From Sweltsa coloradensis (Eukaryota > Arthropoda > Insecta > Plecoptera > Chloroperlidae): a DNA stretch of 64,000 nucleotides. Position numbers and translations under genes: made by a program. The notes under the pieces were generated by a model. That model was given only the letters and a program-made list of their open reading frames with translations, had not been told where the DNA came from and did not search any database. The stretch spans positions 1-64,000 of the forward strand of contig JAMZAV010000969.1 in NCBI GenBank assembly GCA_024449915.1. Direction: 5' to 3'. Below, piece after piece: positions 54,358 to 64,000 of this stretch. The first letter of the stretch is position 1; every line of letters starts with the position of its first letter.

Positions 54358-57075
54358 TTAACTAATAGGGTAGTGAGAAGTACAGTAGATGTGGATAAAC
54401 ACTGGACAGAAGTTTGATAATAACTACTCAGTATTCATTCAAATAAAAATGATAATAAAATGGAACATGTGGCACAATCTTTTCATCTATCACTATCAAT
54501 CATGTCATCATGTCTTTAGTTTTGCTAAATATCATTGGGTGGATTCACAAAAAGAGTAAATTATTGAAAGGAAAGCACCCACCAAACTAAACACTCAATG
54601 CGGCCGGCCTGCTATGCTCGGTTTACGTTTAAGATTTTTCTTTTACATTTAAAATTGTCAGAAAATATCAATTCGGTCATGTTAAAGGGGTATTCCCGCA
54701 AAACTTAAACAAAAATTTCATTCACTAACTAGTTATGAATTTAGAAATTAACCGAAAAATTATTGGGTCCGCCATAACCCGTTTTTTTTTTTTTTTTTTT
54801 GCCAAACTTGGTATTTTTCGAGCTAGAAATCGGCAGAAATCTCCCATAAGAAATAACATGGGGACGATCTTTATGCCCCGTGACCTTGGAGGATTTTGAT
54901 CATTGGTCGTTGTTGACTTACTCTAGGCCTACAGCCTTTTCTGTAAATCATATTATATTTTGTTATGTAATTTTGGAAAGTGGTTCGGTCAAAATATGCT
55001 GATTAGTGATTACCAAGAAGGGGAGTGATTTTGGAATGCATATTTTTTAGTGTTTCAGAGTATATTTGTGCACAGTTTCAAGATACGATGTTATAATTGC
55101 CATTTTAGATAGGCACAATGCTCTAGTATCTATGTGGAACAAAAAAGAGGCAGCTTAAAAACGATTTAAAAAATTTCCCAAACGCCAATTTTTGCAAATT
55201 TATGGATTAAAAAATTAAAAAATTCGTGTAAAATCAGTTGCATATAACTTTTTAAACGGTCATTTTAGAGTAGTATTAAGCTAGATTATGTGGTAAAAAA
55301 TATTTTTTGGGGGTAATAACACCTTTAAACTATCGTTTGTCAATATCTGTAGGGAATGTTTACATAATTGGGCAACCCTGTAATCTTGTGTTTATTTTAT
55401 GGATATTTGGGAGGAAATGATTTAATAAATTTGTTACCAATAAGTTTTACGAGGAATTTATTGCTGTCATTACTATCAACCTCCTTACCCCAGTTCATGA
55501 TCCAAATCCATAAGAAGTTAGCCTTGCGTCCGAGGAAGGCTAAGGCAGCGGATGCTGTCGAAATATTACACAGTGGGAGAGTGCGTTGCAGTTTTACCCG
55601 TGTATTGTTCTGTGTAATTTTTAATTTCAAAATATACCAAATACGTACCATGATGTCGGGTATATTAATGTAGCATGAACTAACTGTATTAAATATTGAT
55701 GCCCAATAAACTAAACTAAACTATACAGTATACACTATAGCTGGCAATGTAGGGACAAGGATTTTCTTCCACAAGTACTGTTGCCTGCCAATATTCAGCA
55801 GCAGTTTCGCTTAGACCTGGTTATTATTACTCGAGTTAAATCAACTTGGGTTGAATGCGGGCTACTCACTTGCGTTTTAAATTTTAATGTGCATATAAAA
55901 CTGTCGTCATTTCTAACCTTCACACCTGCAGCGTTGCTGGGCACACACCTAAAAGACGTTAGGAGTGAGGATTTGACTTGTCATTTACATGAATGAGTGT
56001 ATCAAGGTTACTAGAGTAACTTGGAATTTTTACAAGAGTTAAAATTCCAACTAGCATTGCAACTCAGTGCGTTTACATTACAAAAACTACTTGCGTTTTC
56101 ATTTTCGCGTACCAACCAATGTAATAAAAACCAGGTCTGAGTGGCACCATGCCACCCTGCTAGGAAAAAGAAGAAGGCAAGACATTTTCTCTGCTGACTT
56201 TACTAGCAAGGAATCAAGCAGGGGTAAAACGTGGAATGCATTAGTTTACTGCAATTCACAAGAGAAGTGGTGGCAACTTGTTAGCTCAGTGGTCTCGATT
56301 GCTGAATTAGTATATTGGCATGCACCTTACTTATTCAAGAATAGTGTTGATTGAGCTTCCCGATTCTTATTAAACTTTCAAGATTATTAAAAGTGATCAT
56401 TTTTTTGTGTGTGGGAGGGGGTAATTGTTTGAGAGAATTCCTATAGTCATTAAGTATCTCCTTGATATTATAAAACATTATTATGCTATGGTAGTCATTA
56501 GTCAAGTTAGGATCTAGGTCCCCGTACAGGCGCCGCAGCCAAGCCGTAGCGCGCTACACACTCGGGCATCTTATACAGCAAGCAAAGTTGGGGTGATTTG
56601 GAGGCGTTACCCAGCCGTCATGAAACGTGATGTGAACTTGAAAACTATCAAAATCTAGGATTTAGGTACCCGACAACACATGCCAAATTTGGTTGGGGTA
56701 CGAGCATTCCTTCTTGGTGAAAAAATGGCTTGAAACATGCTCAAAATCACTTTAAGGATGTTAGCTACTGCTGCTACTGCTAATTCGCCAGTTTCAATCG
56801 GTCAGCGATTCTGACCAAACGAAAAAATGGATAAAGTTTGCTGGAAGGCTTCCAAATAAAGGTTTTAATATAAGCCTTATACAGGCATACAATCAACAAG
56901 TAACTATAGTTACTTGACAATGATCGCATACATTGTTTACAAAAAGCAAGTCTTTGGATCACTAGATATTTTACATTCTATTGTTAATTGGTTATACCAT
57001 AGCAATTAAATCAACTTTTATAAAATTATTATATTTTAACAAATAATTTTGAAATGAAACTTGAAAAAGTAGAGA
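54358..57075. other. Intergenic, no gene seen
   Basis: Contains a poly-T tract at 54781-54801. A stretch near 55490-55640 has GAGGAAGGCTAAGGCAGCGG, reminiscent of retroelement 3' tails. No ORF has recognisable similarity. Confidence 0.4.
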
Positions 57076-57078
57076 TCC

Positions 57079-57502
57079 CACACATAACAAAAACTTGTAA
57101 AAATACAGCCAAACCTTACACACTCGAAAGAAATGAGATCTAAAAAAGGGCCAAGGTCATCCATCGTACCCTTCCACATTTGCGCATTCTTAATTCATAA
57201 ACGTACAGTGTCCCATAACAACATCCCTGAAAAGCTTGACAAAATATAATATGCATGACCATTACGTTTAAATTAATTAGAAAAAAAAAGAATTTAGAGG
57301 AACTAATACGTTTAAATTAATAGTTGCAAATTGAATTTTGCCAAGCTTTTCAGGGATGTTGTTACGGGACACTGTACGTTTATGAATTAAGAATGCACAA
57401 ATGTGGAAGGGTAGATAAGCTTGGCCCGTTTTTTAGATCTCATTTCTTTTGAGTGTGTTAGGTTTGGCTGTATTTTTACAAGTGTTTATGTGTTATGATG
57501 TA
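57079..57502. mobile_element. Foldback element with about 165-bp inverted arms
   Basis: Left arm 57079-57247 and right arm 57335-57502 are reverse complements. Matched pairs include ACTTGTAAAAATACAGCCAA / TTGGCTGTATTTTTACAAGT and CATAAACGTACAGTGTCCC / GGGACACTGTACGTTTATG, plus ATCCCTGAAAAGCTTG / CAAGCTTTTCAGGGAT. The centre is an AT-rich 87 bp with a repeated TACGTTTAAATTAAT. No coding sequence. Confidence 0.8.
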
Positions 57503-58354
57503 CACGGTACACTCATCATTATATCATTATTATTGTTCTGGTTTTCAAAAGTTATTATTGAATATACAGGAATTACCAAAATTGAAGTCTGTACCCAGTA
57601 GTTTTTAGCAAAATTACTTTTTTTTTATAATACTGGTATAAAGTATCTAAAAAAAAGTATCCACATAGAATACTTTATTTACCTTTCCATGACACCAGTG
57701 CAAAGTTCCAAACATCCGTGATGCTCTACTAACTGCTTTCAGTATCATCAGCTTCATTTGCTTTTTCTGCATTAGTGGCATACAGATGTAATGTTGCATC
57801 GAGAAGAAAGTAGGTAATTGAAGCTCATACCTACAAAAAATTGTAACATGTATACCCTCGCTCGACCAGAAGACTGCATGTCACCATGGCATGTGCATAC
57901 GTTTGTGGCAAACTTTCATCTGCGTGTTAAGCTTTACGCCAAATAAGGAGTAGCTGCAGTAAAGAAACGTTGTTGACGCTGTACTATGCCAATTGTTATT
58001 TTCACCTACGTTATGGAATTTTATTGTGGGGACATTCCACTGACTGGCAAAGGGTTTTGAAAAAGCAGAAATACCTTCTTAGCACAATGTTTTTTTATAA
58101 AATGCAGAGATTCATGTAAGAAGATTTTTAAAGATAACAACATTTTAACCTTTCCCTGTATTTATATTTTAGAACAATTATTGAAGTCAATTAAAAGCAA
58201 TTTTAAGGACATTTTTAGTGATTTTCACAAATACAGTACCAGACGAGGCTACCTTCCAACCCCGTAACACAACAGTGCTAATTGTTTGAAAAGGGACCAA
58301 GATGTGCTGGTATTAAACTTTACAACAAATTACCATGTTATTAAGTCTAATTTT

Positions 58355-58540
58355 TATTTTTATTTATTTATTTAACGTCTATCCTATTCAGTTATAAAAA
58401 CTGATTTACAAAGGAGGACAACTAAATAAATCTAATTACATAGATGCAGAAACAACAATAAACTACACAAAAGTAAATATTTGAAATAGTAGCATTACAA
58501 AAACAATGCATTAAATACAACAATTTTGGTAACAAAATAT
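58355..58540 (-). repeat. Interspersed repeat, pair with 36.32-36.50 kb
   Basis: Same word order as the 36.3-kb copy: (TTTA)n, GTCTATC.TATTCAGTTA, AAAACTGATTTACAAAGG, AACAACAATAAAC, AACAATGCATTAAA. Confidence 0.5.
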
Positions 58541-58941
58541 TTGATTGATAACAATATAGCGTTTAATAAAGAAGTGAAACTCTTTTTACTTCTTAAGCAC
58601 TGTTTTTATTCATTTGAGGAGTATATAAATGTGATGCCAGCTGGAAGGTCATTCAATAATCATGTCATTATTGGGATATTGATTTCAATCAATATTGGTT
58701 TGGGCATAAACATTCAACAGGAATAGTTATTAGTCAATAGGCAAATGCATACTGCTGCCTATTCACTTGGTCCATATAGGCATCAATAACCCAAATCAAT
58801 AACCACAACATCGATTGTGATTGATTGGTTATTGAGTCCTATACTGGGGAGTTGAAATAATCATTGAATTGAAATGTAAATTATACACAACTAAAAGTTG
58901 CACATTCCATAGTTCACTTGGCTAACGGGCACGTTCGTTTA

Positions 58942-59355
58942 TGTTATGTTGAAATAACACACCACTGCCGAGTCAGCTATGTGCAATCTAGAAATAACTG
59001 AGTACATTGATTCATTGACGTCACTCAGAGGTTTGAGAGAATTCCCCTCTCTTACCCCTCCCATAAAGTGAGTGCCAACTCATTCTCTTTGGTGTGAACT
59101 AGACTAGAGGAAGGAAGGTATTCCCAATTGTTGGGGAATGTCTATGTAAATTCATAAGTGTTGTTGTGAAAGTATTGAAAGTATGTTTATTAAAGTTGGT
59201 TTATTAACATCAAGCTTATGATTTCAAAGTGACACCTGTCATTCCCAACCTCCCATCACAGTACTTCATCTCAGGTCAAATAGTCATAGTTAATTGAGGG
59301 CCTTGATTGGTTTCAATCAATATTCATTGATTGGTATCTATCGGCCGGCACTACA
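58942..59355 (+). repeat. Putative 5' LTR of the gypsy-type element
   Basis: It runs from TGTTATGTTG to CTACA, i.e. TG..CA-type ends, and is followed directly by a primer-binding-site-like ATTTGGTGGCAGCGC and then the gag ORF. The right boundary is well placed by the PBS-like sequence. The left boundary is a guess because the matching 3' LTR is outside the window. Confidence 0.5.
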
Positions 59356-59610
59356 ATTTGGTGGCAGCGCATACCGGAATTTTTGTTTACAAAAATCAAA
59401 GAACCCGTGCTGACTATTTTTCTTGAGTGATATTGTTTTGGGAGGAACGTGGAGAGTGCCTATACAGAAGAACATCTAGGTGAGTCTGAACATTTTTCAT
59501 TGCATGTGTGCTTGTAACTACAGTAGAAGGTCTACTGAATCTACCTTGGATTTTGGTCTGTTGAATTTTTGGGGAATTTTTGAGCCTATTTGTGAATACT
59601 TTTTGACCAC

Positions 59611-60510
59611 ATGGCAGTTTCAAAGGAAGATTTTGAGCGTATGGTTGCAGAGATCAATGCTCTCAGGGCAGAGCTGGCTCAATTGAAACAAGCTGGGGTT
59701 AAAACAGAATCTAATCGGGGTTCAATTGCAACAGGTGGAAATCAGGGTGAAAGTTACATCATGAAAGATCTTACTGTAGGGAATTTGGTCAAGCCGTGGA
59801 GAGGTGAAGCTTCGGACATTGCGGTCGAAGACTTTCTCTCTCAAGTAGATAAAGCCGCGGAGTTAGGTTGCTGGACTGAGGCAGATAAGGTAAAAATTAT
59901 TAGTCTCAAGTTGGAGGGGGCTGCCGCAGCATTTTTAAGCAGTAGTCAGGCTCTTCAAGCACCTAGCGTTGCGTACAAAGACTTTCGACAAGGTTTGATC
60001 GAACGTTTTAAATCTCGACAACCGGACCAATTCTATTATGCACAGTTGCAAACCGCTAGCCAGAAAAAAGGTGAATCGGTGGAAGAATTTGCCGATCGTT
60101 GTAAAAAACTAAACCTGGGTACGATCCGGAAAGTACAGGATCCGCAGGCTCAGGCTATTGTCAACGAGGAGGCTGAACGAAGACTCATAGCGGCGTTTAC
60201 AAGTGGACTTCATGGAAATGTGGGAGTTCAGGTGAGGTATAAAATGCCTACAACATTCGCCGAGGCACTTAACCACGCAGAAACGGTCAGTGCCATCGAC
60301 CTTGAGAACAGGAGTGGGGGGACGTTTTCGCAGTGCACGCAGCCGGTGGGGAATGTTATGCTGTGGGAAACAGGGCATATAAAGCGGAAACTGTTTATCG
60401 GACATGGAAACAGCCGTGAGCCCCGCGGTGAGCAGGAAGTTACAAAGCCTGTCAACCGAACCCTCGTCCAAAGCCCAATCGAGCGTGACGACGCTCGGGG
60501 GAAAACTTAG
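59611..60510 (+). pseudogene. gypsy-type Gag (retrotransposon capsid)
   Basis: 299 residues starting MAVSKEDFERMVAEINALRA, a short coiled-coil-like start. The capsid region follows, with PWRGEASDIAVEDFLSQVDK, KLEGAAAAFLSSS and ERFKSRQPDQFYYAQLQ, then QKKGESVEEFADRCKKL, typical of retrotransposon gag. The expected CCHC zinc knuckle is damaged: ETGHIKRKL remains but the cysteines around it are mostly lost, and a stop follows. Confidence 0.8.
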
Positions 60511-61149
60511 GACAGGGAAGTAGGAGAGGAAGCACAAATAAACTGTGAAGACTACAAATACCACATGGAAAGTGTACGCGCACGAAACGACTTGGTTACC
60601 TGTCGTTGTGAAGTTATCGTATATGGTAGACTAGATGGGAAAGTACAGATTTGCCTACCGAAGTTGTTGTGGAACCTCACGAGGTGAAAATTTAAACGGT
60701 GTGCTAGTGGCCGGGGTTTGCGGCTAGTACAAACGGCAGTCTAGTACCTCTCAAGGTCATGAATATTGGCTCAGACTAATTCAGCTACAGAAGAATACTT
60801 TTGCTAGGACAAGCGAGATTATAGAGCCGAACATGCCAGAACACTGGGAAAAGAATACGCGTAGTGCGCCCTGGTGGATAAAAAGGGGGAAAGTAAACGT
60901 CACAACAGAATAAAAGGCACGAGATAGAAAGAGGCAAACGCACTTCTTGCAGAAAAATTAAACCATTTAGACCCGGAGGATAGGGCTAAGATGGGGCTGT
61001 ACTGGGCAAGTACAGGGAATTATTCCTTGATTCAGAGGATGATTTAGGTGTACTAGCATGGTTAAGCACAGGATTGATAGGGGGAGTGCAAGGCCGATAC
61101 ATAAGCCTCCCTACAGATGCCGCATGCACTTAAGCAGTCGCGGGGGAGC

Positions 61150-61680
61150 ACGTGAATGATATGCCCCGGGAAGGGGATAATTGAACCTTCCAGTTCACCT
61201 TTTAAACCCGCGCCCGTGATGTCAATACCTAAAAAATTAACAGGAGCGGATGGTAAGGTGAAGTACAGGCTGGTTACAGACTTCAGGGCATTGAACCGAT
61301 CACAAAAGGGGATGCGTACCCTCTACCAAATTAAACGAGACTTTGGACAATCTGGGGAACTGTAAGTGGTACACGACCTTGGATTTAAGGGGGATACTAT
61401 CAATGCTGATAGATGATAAAGATAAGGAAAAAACAGCTTTTTCTGTACCTAATATGGGGCATTTCCATTAAAGCGAAGGGCCATGGGGTTGTCAGGGGCT
61501 CCAGCCACATTTCAGAGGTTAATGGACTGTGTTTAGCAGGTTTAAAAGGGATAGAGTGTATGGTTTACCGGGATGACAAAAATTCTATATAGTGTTTCTT
61601 TGGGACGAACATATTCGAGCTTTAGCAAGAGTACTAGAGAGGCTCAAAGAACCCAAACTTGCATATACAGCTGGAGAAAT
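61150..61680 (+). pseudogene. gypsy-type reverse transcriptase, frameshifted
   Basis: GIIEPSSSPFKPAPVMSIPKK and RLVTDFRALN are the start of the RT. In later frames YTTLDLRG, KTAFSVPN and MVYRDDKNSI follow. The usual YLDD/YVDD catalytic box reads YRDD, so the copy is inactive apart from its frameshifts. Confidence 0.75.
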
Positions 61681-61954
61681 GTGTATTCGCGCGATCTGAA
61701 GTAAATTCTTAGGTCCCCTTGTAACAAGCGAAGGAGTCCAAACTGATCCTGGGCTGCCCAAAGGGCCATAAGGACTATAAGAAACCAGAGAATGTCAAGG
61801 AGGTACGCTCTTTCTTGGCTTAGCAGGATACTACAGGCTCTATTTAAAAAGACTTTGCGCGTCTGGCTCATCCCTTAACAGAGCTGACTAAGCAGGATGT
61901 ACCATTTGTATGGACAGAAAGGCAACAAAACGCTTTTGAGACCTTGAAAGGGGA

Positions 61955-62200
61955 ACTATGTGGGGAAGAACATTCTGAGGTATCCGGTATTCACAGAACC
62001 GTTTATACTAACAACTGATGCAAGTGGAGTAGCAATCGGAGGGGGTGCTTTCACAGAAACTGAATGGGGAAGAAAAACCCGGGTAGCTTATGCATCGAGA
62101 CAGTTGAACAAGGCAGAGCGTAATTACGTACTACAGATCGTGAGATGCTCGCGTAGTAGGGAGTTTGTGTATTTTCCGTGCGTATTTACTAGGTAATAAT
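61955..62200 (+). pseudogene. gypsy-type RNase H segment
   Basis: ILRYPVFTEPFILTTDASGV is the RNase H entry with the catalytic Asp of TDASG. GGAFTETEWGRKTRVAYASR and LNKAERNY follow, matching the AYASRxLxxxExNY consensus. It breaks soon afterward. Confidence 0.75.
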
Positions 62201-62374
62201 TTCACCATATTTACAGCCCAAATGCTCCCTTTTAAAATGGATGCTGAAGCTAAAAGAGCTAAATCGTCTCGTTTTAACTAGATGGATGGTACGATTATCG
62301 GAGTTTGATTTTGAGGTAATCTAAAAACCCGGGAAACAGAACGCGAACGCTGACGCATTGTCAAGACAAGTTAT

Positions 62375-63350
62375 TTGCATTTAAAGGTAAAGAAGACGAA
62401 GACTGAATATCTGCCAATAATAAGTGGGGATCTGATTTTGGAGAAACAACAAACCGATGAATTCTGTTCTAAAGTCATCAAGAACATTGATAAGCCAGAA
62501 TACGAGGAGCAGTATCACTCGATCAAGAGGGCCCTCTTATATCATGTCAACGGAGATATATGGCGGATTGTTGTCCCGATTACTCTCGTTTCTCGGATTA
62601 TTTCACACCATCACGACACGGTTTTTCAGTATGCACCAGGGGGTGAACGTACGCAAAGCATCATCAAGACTCGGTATTTTTGGAAGACTTGAACAAGGAC
62701 GTGGAAAAGTACGTACTGGAGTGTGATTCGTGTGCCAGAGGAAGTCAGGGAAAAGGAACGTGATACCTTTAGGGACTCATGAGGAGACTACAGGGCCAGG
62801 ACAGGTCGTAAGTCTTGATATCGGGGGACCACTACCAGTTACTTACGAGGGAAACAAGTATCTACTGACTTACATTGACCATTTTACACGATATTGTGAA
62901 GCTATACCATTGAGAAAGCAAACTGCAGATCAGTGGCGAGGGAATTTGTGGAGAAGAAAATAACACGGCATGGTATTCCATTGAAGTTGTTATCAGACTG
63001 TGGGACTCAGTTTGTATCAACCCTTATGCAAGAGACTTGTCGATTGCTAGGGGTGAAATCTATTCAAACTCCCCCCTACCATCCCCAATAAAATGGTAAG
63101 CTTGAAAGATTGCATAAACCATCGCGGATATGATTGCACAATACGTGGAGAAAGATCAAAAAACGGGACAGGTTTGTACCGTATGCAATGATGGCATATC
63201 GTTCCACGAAGAACGATGTAACAAAATTCTCACCCCACTATCTTCTATATGGCAGCGAAATGAAAATACCGTTCACAGATAATTTGGAACCGAAGTTAGT
63301 AGGGTTTCGCGAGTCCGAACCGCAACAACAACTAGCTGACCGCTCATGAC
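62375..63350 (+). pseudogene. gypsy-type integrase, frameshifted
   Basis: The zinc-binding region (HHHDTVFQYAPGGERT, TRYFWKT, CDSCAR) is followed by the core: VVSLDIGGPLPVT (first Asp), YIDHFTRYCEAIPLR, LLSDCGTQFVSTL (second Asp) and NGKLERLHK (Glu). These lie in several frames with stops. MMAYRSTKNDVTKFSPHYLLYG is the usual post-core motif. Confidence 0.78.
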
Positions 63351-63629
63351 GCTTACAAATTGGTTCGACAGAATAATAAAATGCTCGTGAAACGCAAAAG
63401 AAGTATTACGTCGGAAGGCCAAGCAGCAGTCGTAAAAACGTCGGCGAGTACGTGTATCTGCATGACACTACAACGAAGCGGGGTGTGCCCCAAGAAGCTA
63501 TCATATAAATGGCCGGACCGCATGAAGTTATTCAGAAAGTCACGAAGAAAACTACAAGCTGAGGCTGCGTAATGGAAAAAGAGACGGTCATACATGCTAA
63601 TCGGATCAAGCCGTGTAAGATGAAGATTA

Positions 63630-63895
63630 TGCCTACGAAGCCGAGAGGTAGACCTAAACTGCAGAAGTAAATGCAAGAAAATAAAGAAACGGTCGAGAAG
63701 CTGTAGTAGCAAAGAACCGAGAGGTAGACCACGGAAGAATTTTTCAGCAAGTTGAATTTAAAAAACGGCGAAGAAAATAAAGGAGTTATATAAAAACGCC
63801 AGAGGGGACGTCCGCGGAAAGTAAACATCGAAGAAAAAAATGGTGGTTGAGAATAAAGTGAAGAAGCCGCCTGGTCGTCCTCGGAAGAATCTACA
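63630..63895 (+). other. Four AT-hook-like motifs in decayed integrase C-terminus
   Basis: KPRGRPKL (63638), EPRGRPRKN (63714), QRGRPRKVN (63800) and KPPGRPRKN (63864) are spaced 65-85 bp apart, each a GRP core with flanking basic residues as in AT-hooks. They now lie in different frames because of indels. Confidence 0.65.
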
Positions 63896-64000
63896 ATCGG
63901 AAACCGATCATGTAATTTCAACGACACGGAGATACAGGGAACATCAAGACGGAGATGTTAGGATCTGACACAGGAAGCGTCCACGAGTCAGGTGCAAACT

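Larger units (their letters stand above)
59356..64000 (+). mobile_element. Ty3/gypsy-type LTR retrotransposon, decayed, continues past window
   Basis: The order is PBS-like site, gag (59611-60510), RT (about 61150-61650), RNase H (about 61950-62200), integrase zinc-binding region and core (about 62450-63130), then a C-terminal region with AT-hook-like motifs. gag-RT-RH-IN is the Ty3/gypsy order. gag is one open frame but pol is broken by many frameshifts and stops. Protease is not recognisable. Confidence 0.85.

Noticed and set aside
55368..55673. 101-residue ORF as a gene
   Set aside because: No family recognised; it overlaps a retroelement-tail-like phrase and has no supporting signals.

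Overview
This window is genomic DNA from an animal, most likely a marine or aquatic invertebrate. Split genes with GT/AG introns, AT-rich spacers full of the short word TAGGCCTA, and a heavy load of transposons from several classes all point that way. Nothing here fixes the species.

Host genes. Three conserved eukaryotic genes are recognisable by protein similarity. (1) The 3' part of NDC1, a transmembrane nucleoporin, runs off the left edge and ends at 905 (+). (2) WDR36/UTP21, a nucleolar WD40 protein of the small-subunit processome, lies on the minus strand as two coding exons (23972-22149 and 13267-12386). They are separated by one intron of about 8.9 kb and splice in phase 0 to about 901 codons. 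(3) TMEM135 lies on the plus strand as nine coding exons from 26680 to 48039. All nine have canonical splice sites and consistent phases except one junction, exon 4 to exon 5, which is out of frame by one base. WDR36 and TMEM135 are divergent, with start codons 2.7 kb apart. The three proteins work in different places: nuclear pore, ribosome biogenesis, and peroxisome/mitochondria.

Mobile DNA. Between and inside these genes lies a dense layer of transposable elements. Two related non-autonomous families (called A and B here) have Helentron/HINE (DINE-1, 'pearl') architecture: a subterminal inverted repeat, a homopolymer tract, internal tandem repeats of about 165-180 bp, and a 3' hairpin followed by CCTAG. 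There are eight A copies or fragments and four B copies or fragments. Other elements are PIF/Harbinger-like MITEs with a TTA target duplication; four elements with exact 8-bp target duplications (hAT-like); THAP/Kolobok-like transposase remnants; non-LTR retrotransposon fragments; a 5'-truncated Penelope-like element with a GIY-YIG domain; tRNA-derived SINEs; several large foldback (inverted-repeat) elements; and a decayed Ty3/gypsy-type LTR retrotransposon entering from the right (58.9-64 kb). Many are nested, and neighbouring copies supply the empty sites that order the insertions.

Most notable. A foldback repeat at 36.8-38.3 kb carries, on each arm and in opposite orientation, a sequence with the full conserved core of a type I hammerhead self-cleaving ribozyme. 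One arm keeps perfect stem I pairing; the other has a single mismatch. I saw no evidence for a new host-encoded multi-gene system. The interest lies in the ribozyme-bearing foldback, the nested insertions, the foldback structures, and the possible frameshift in TMEM135.
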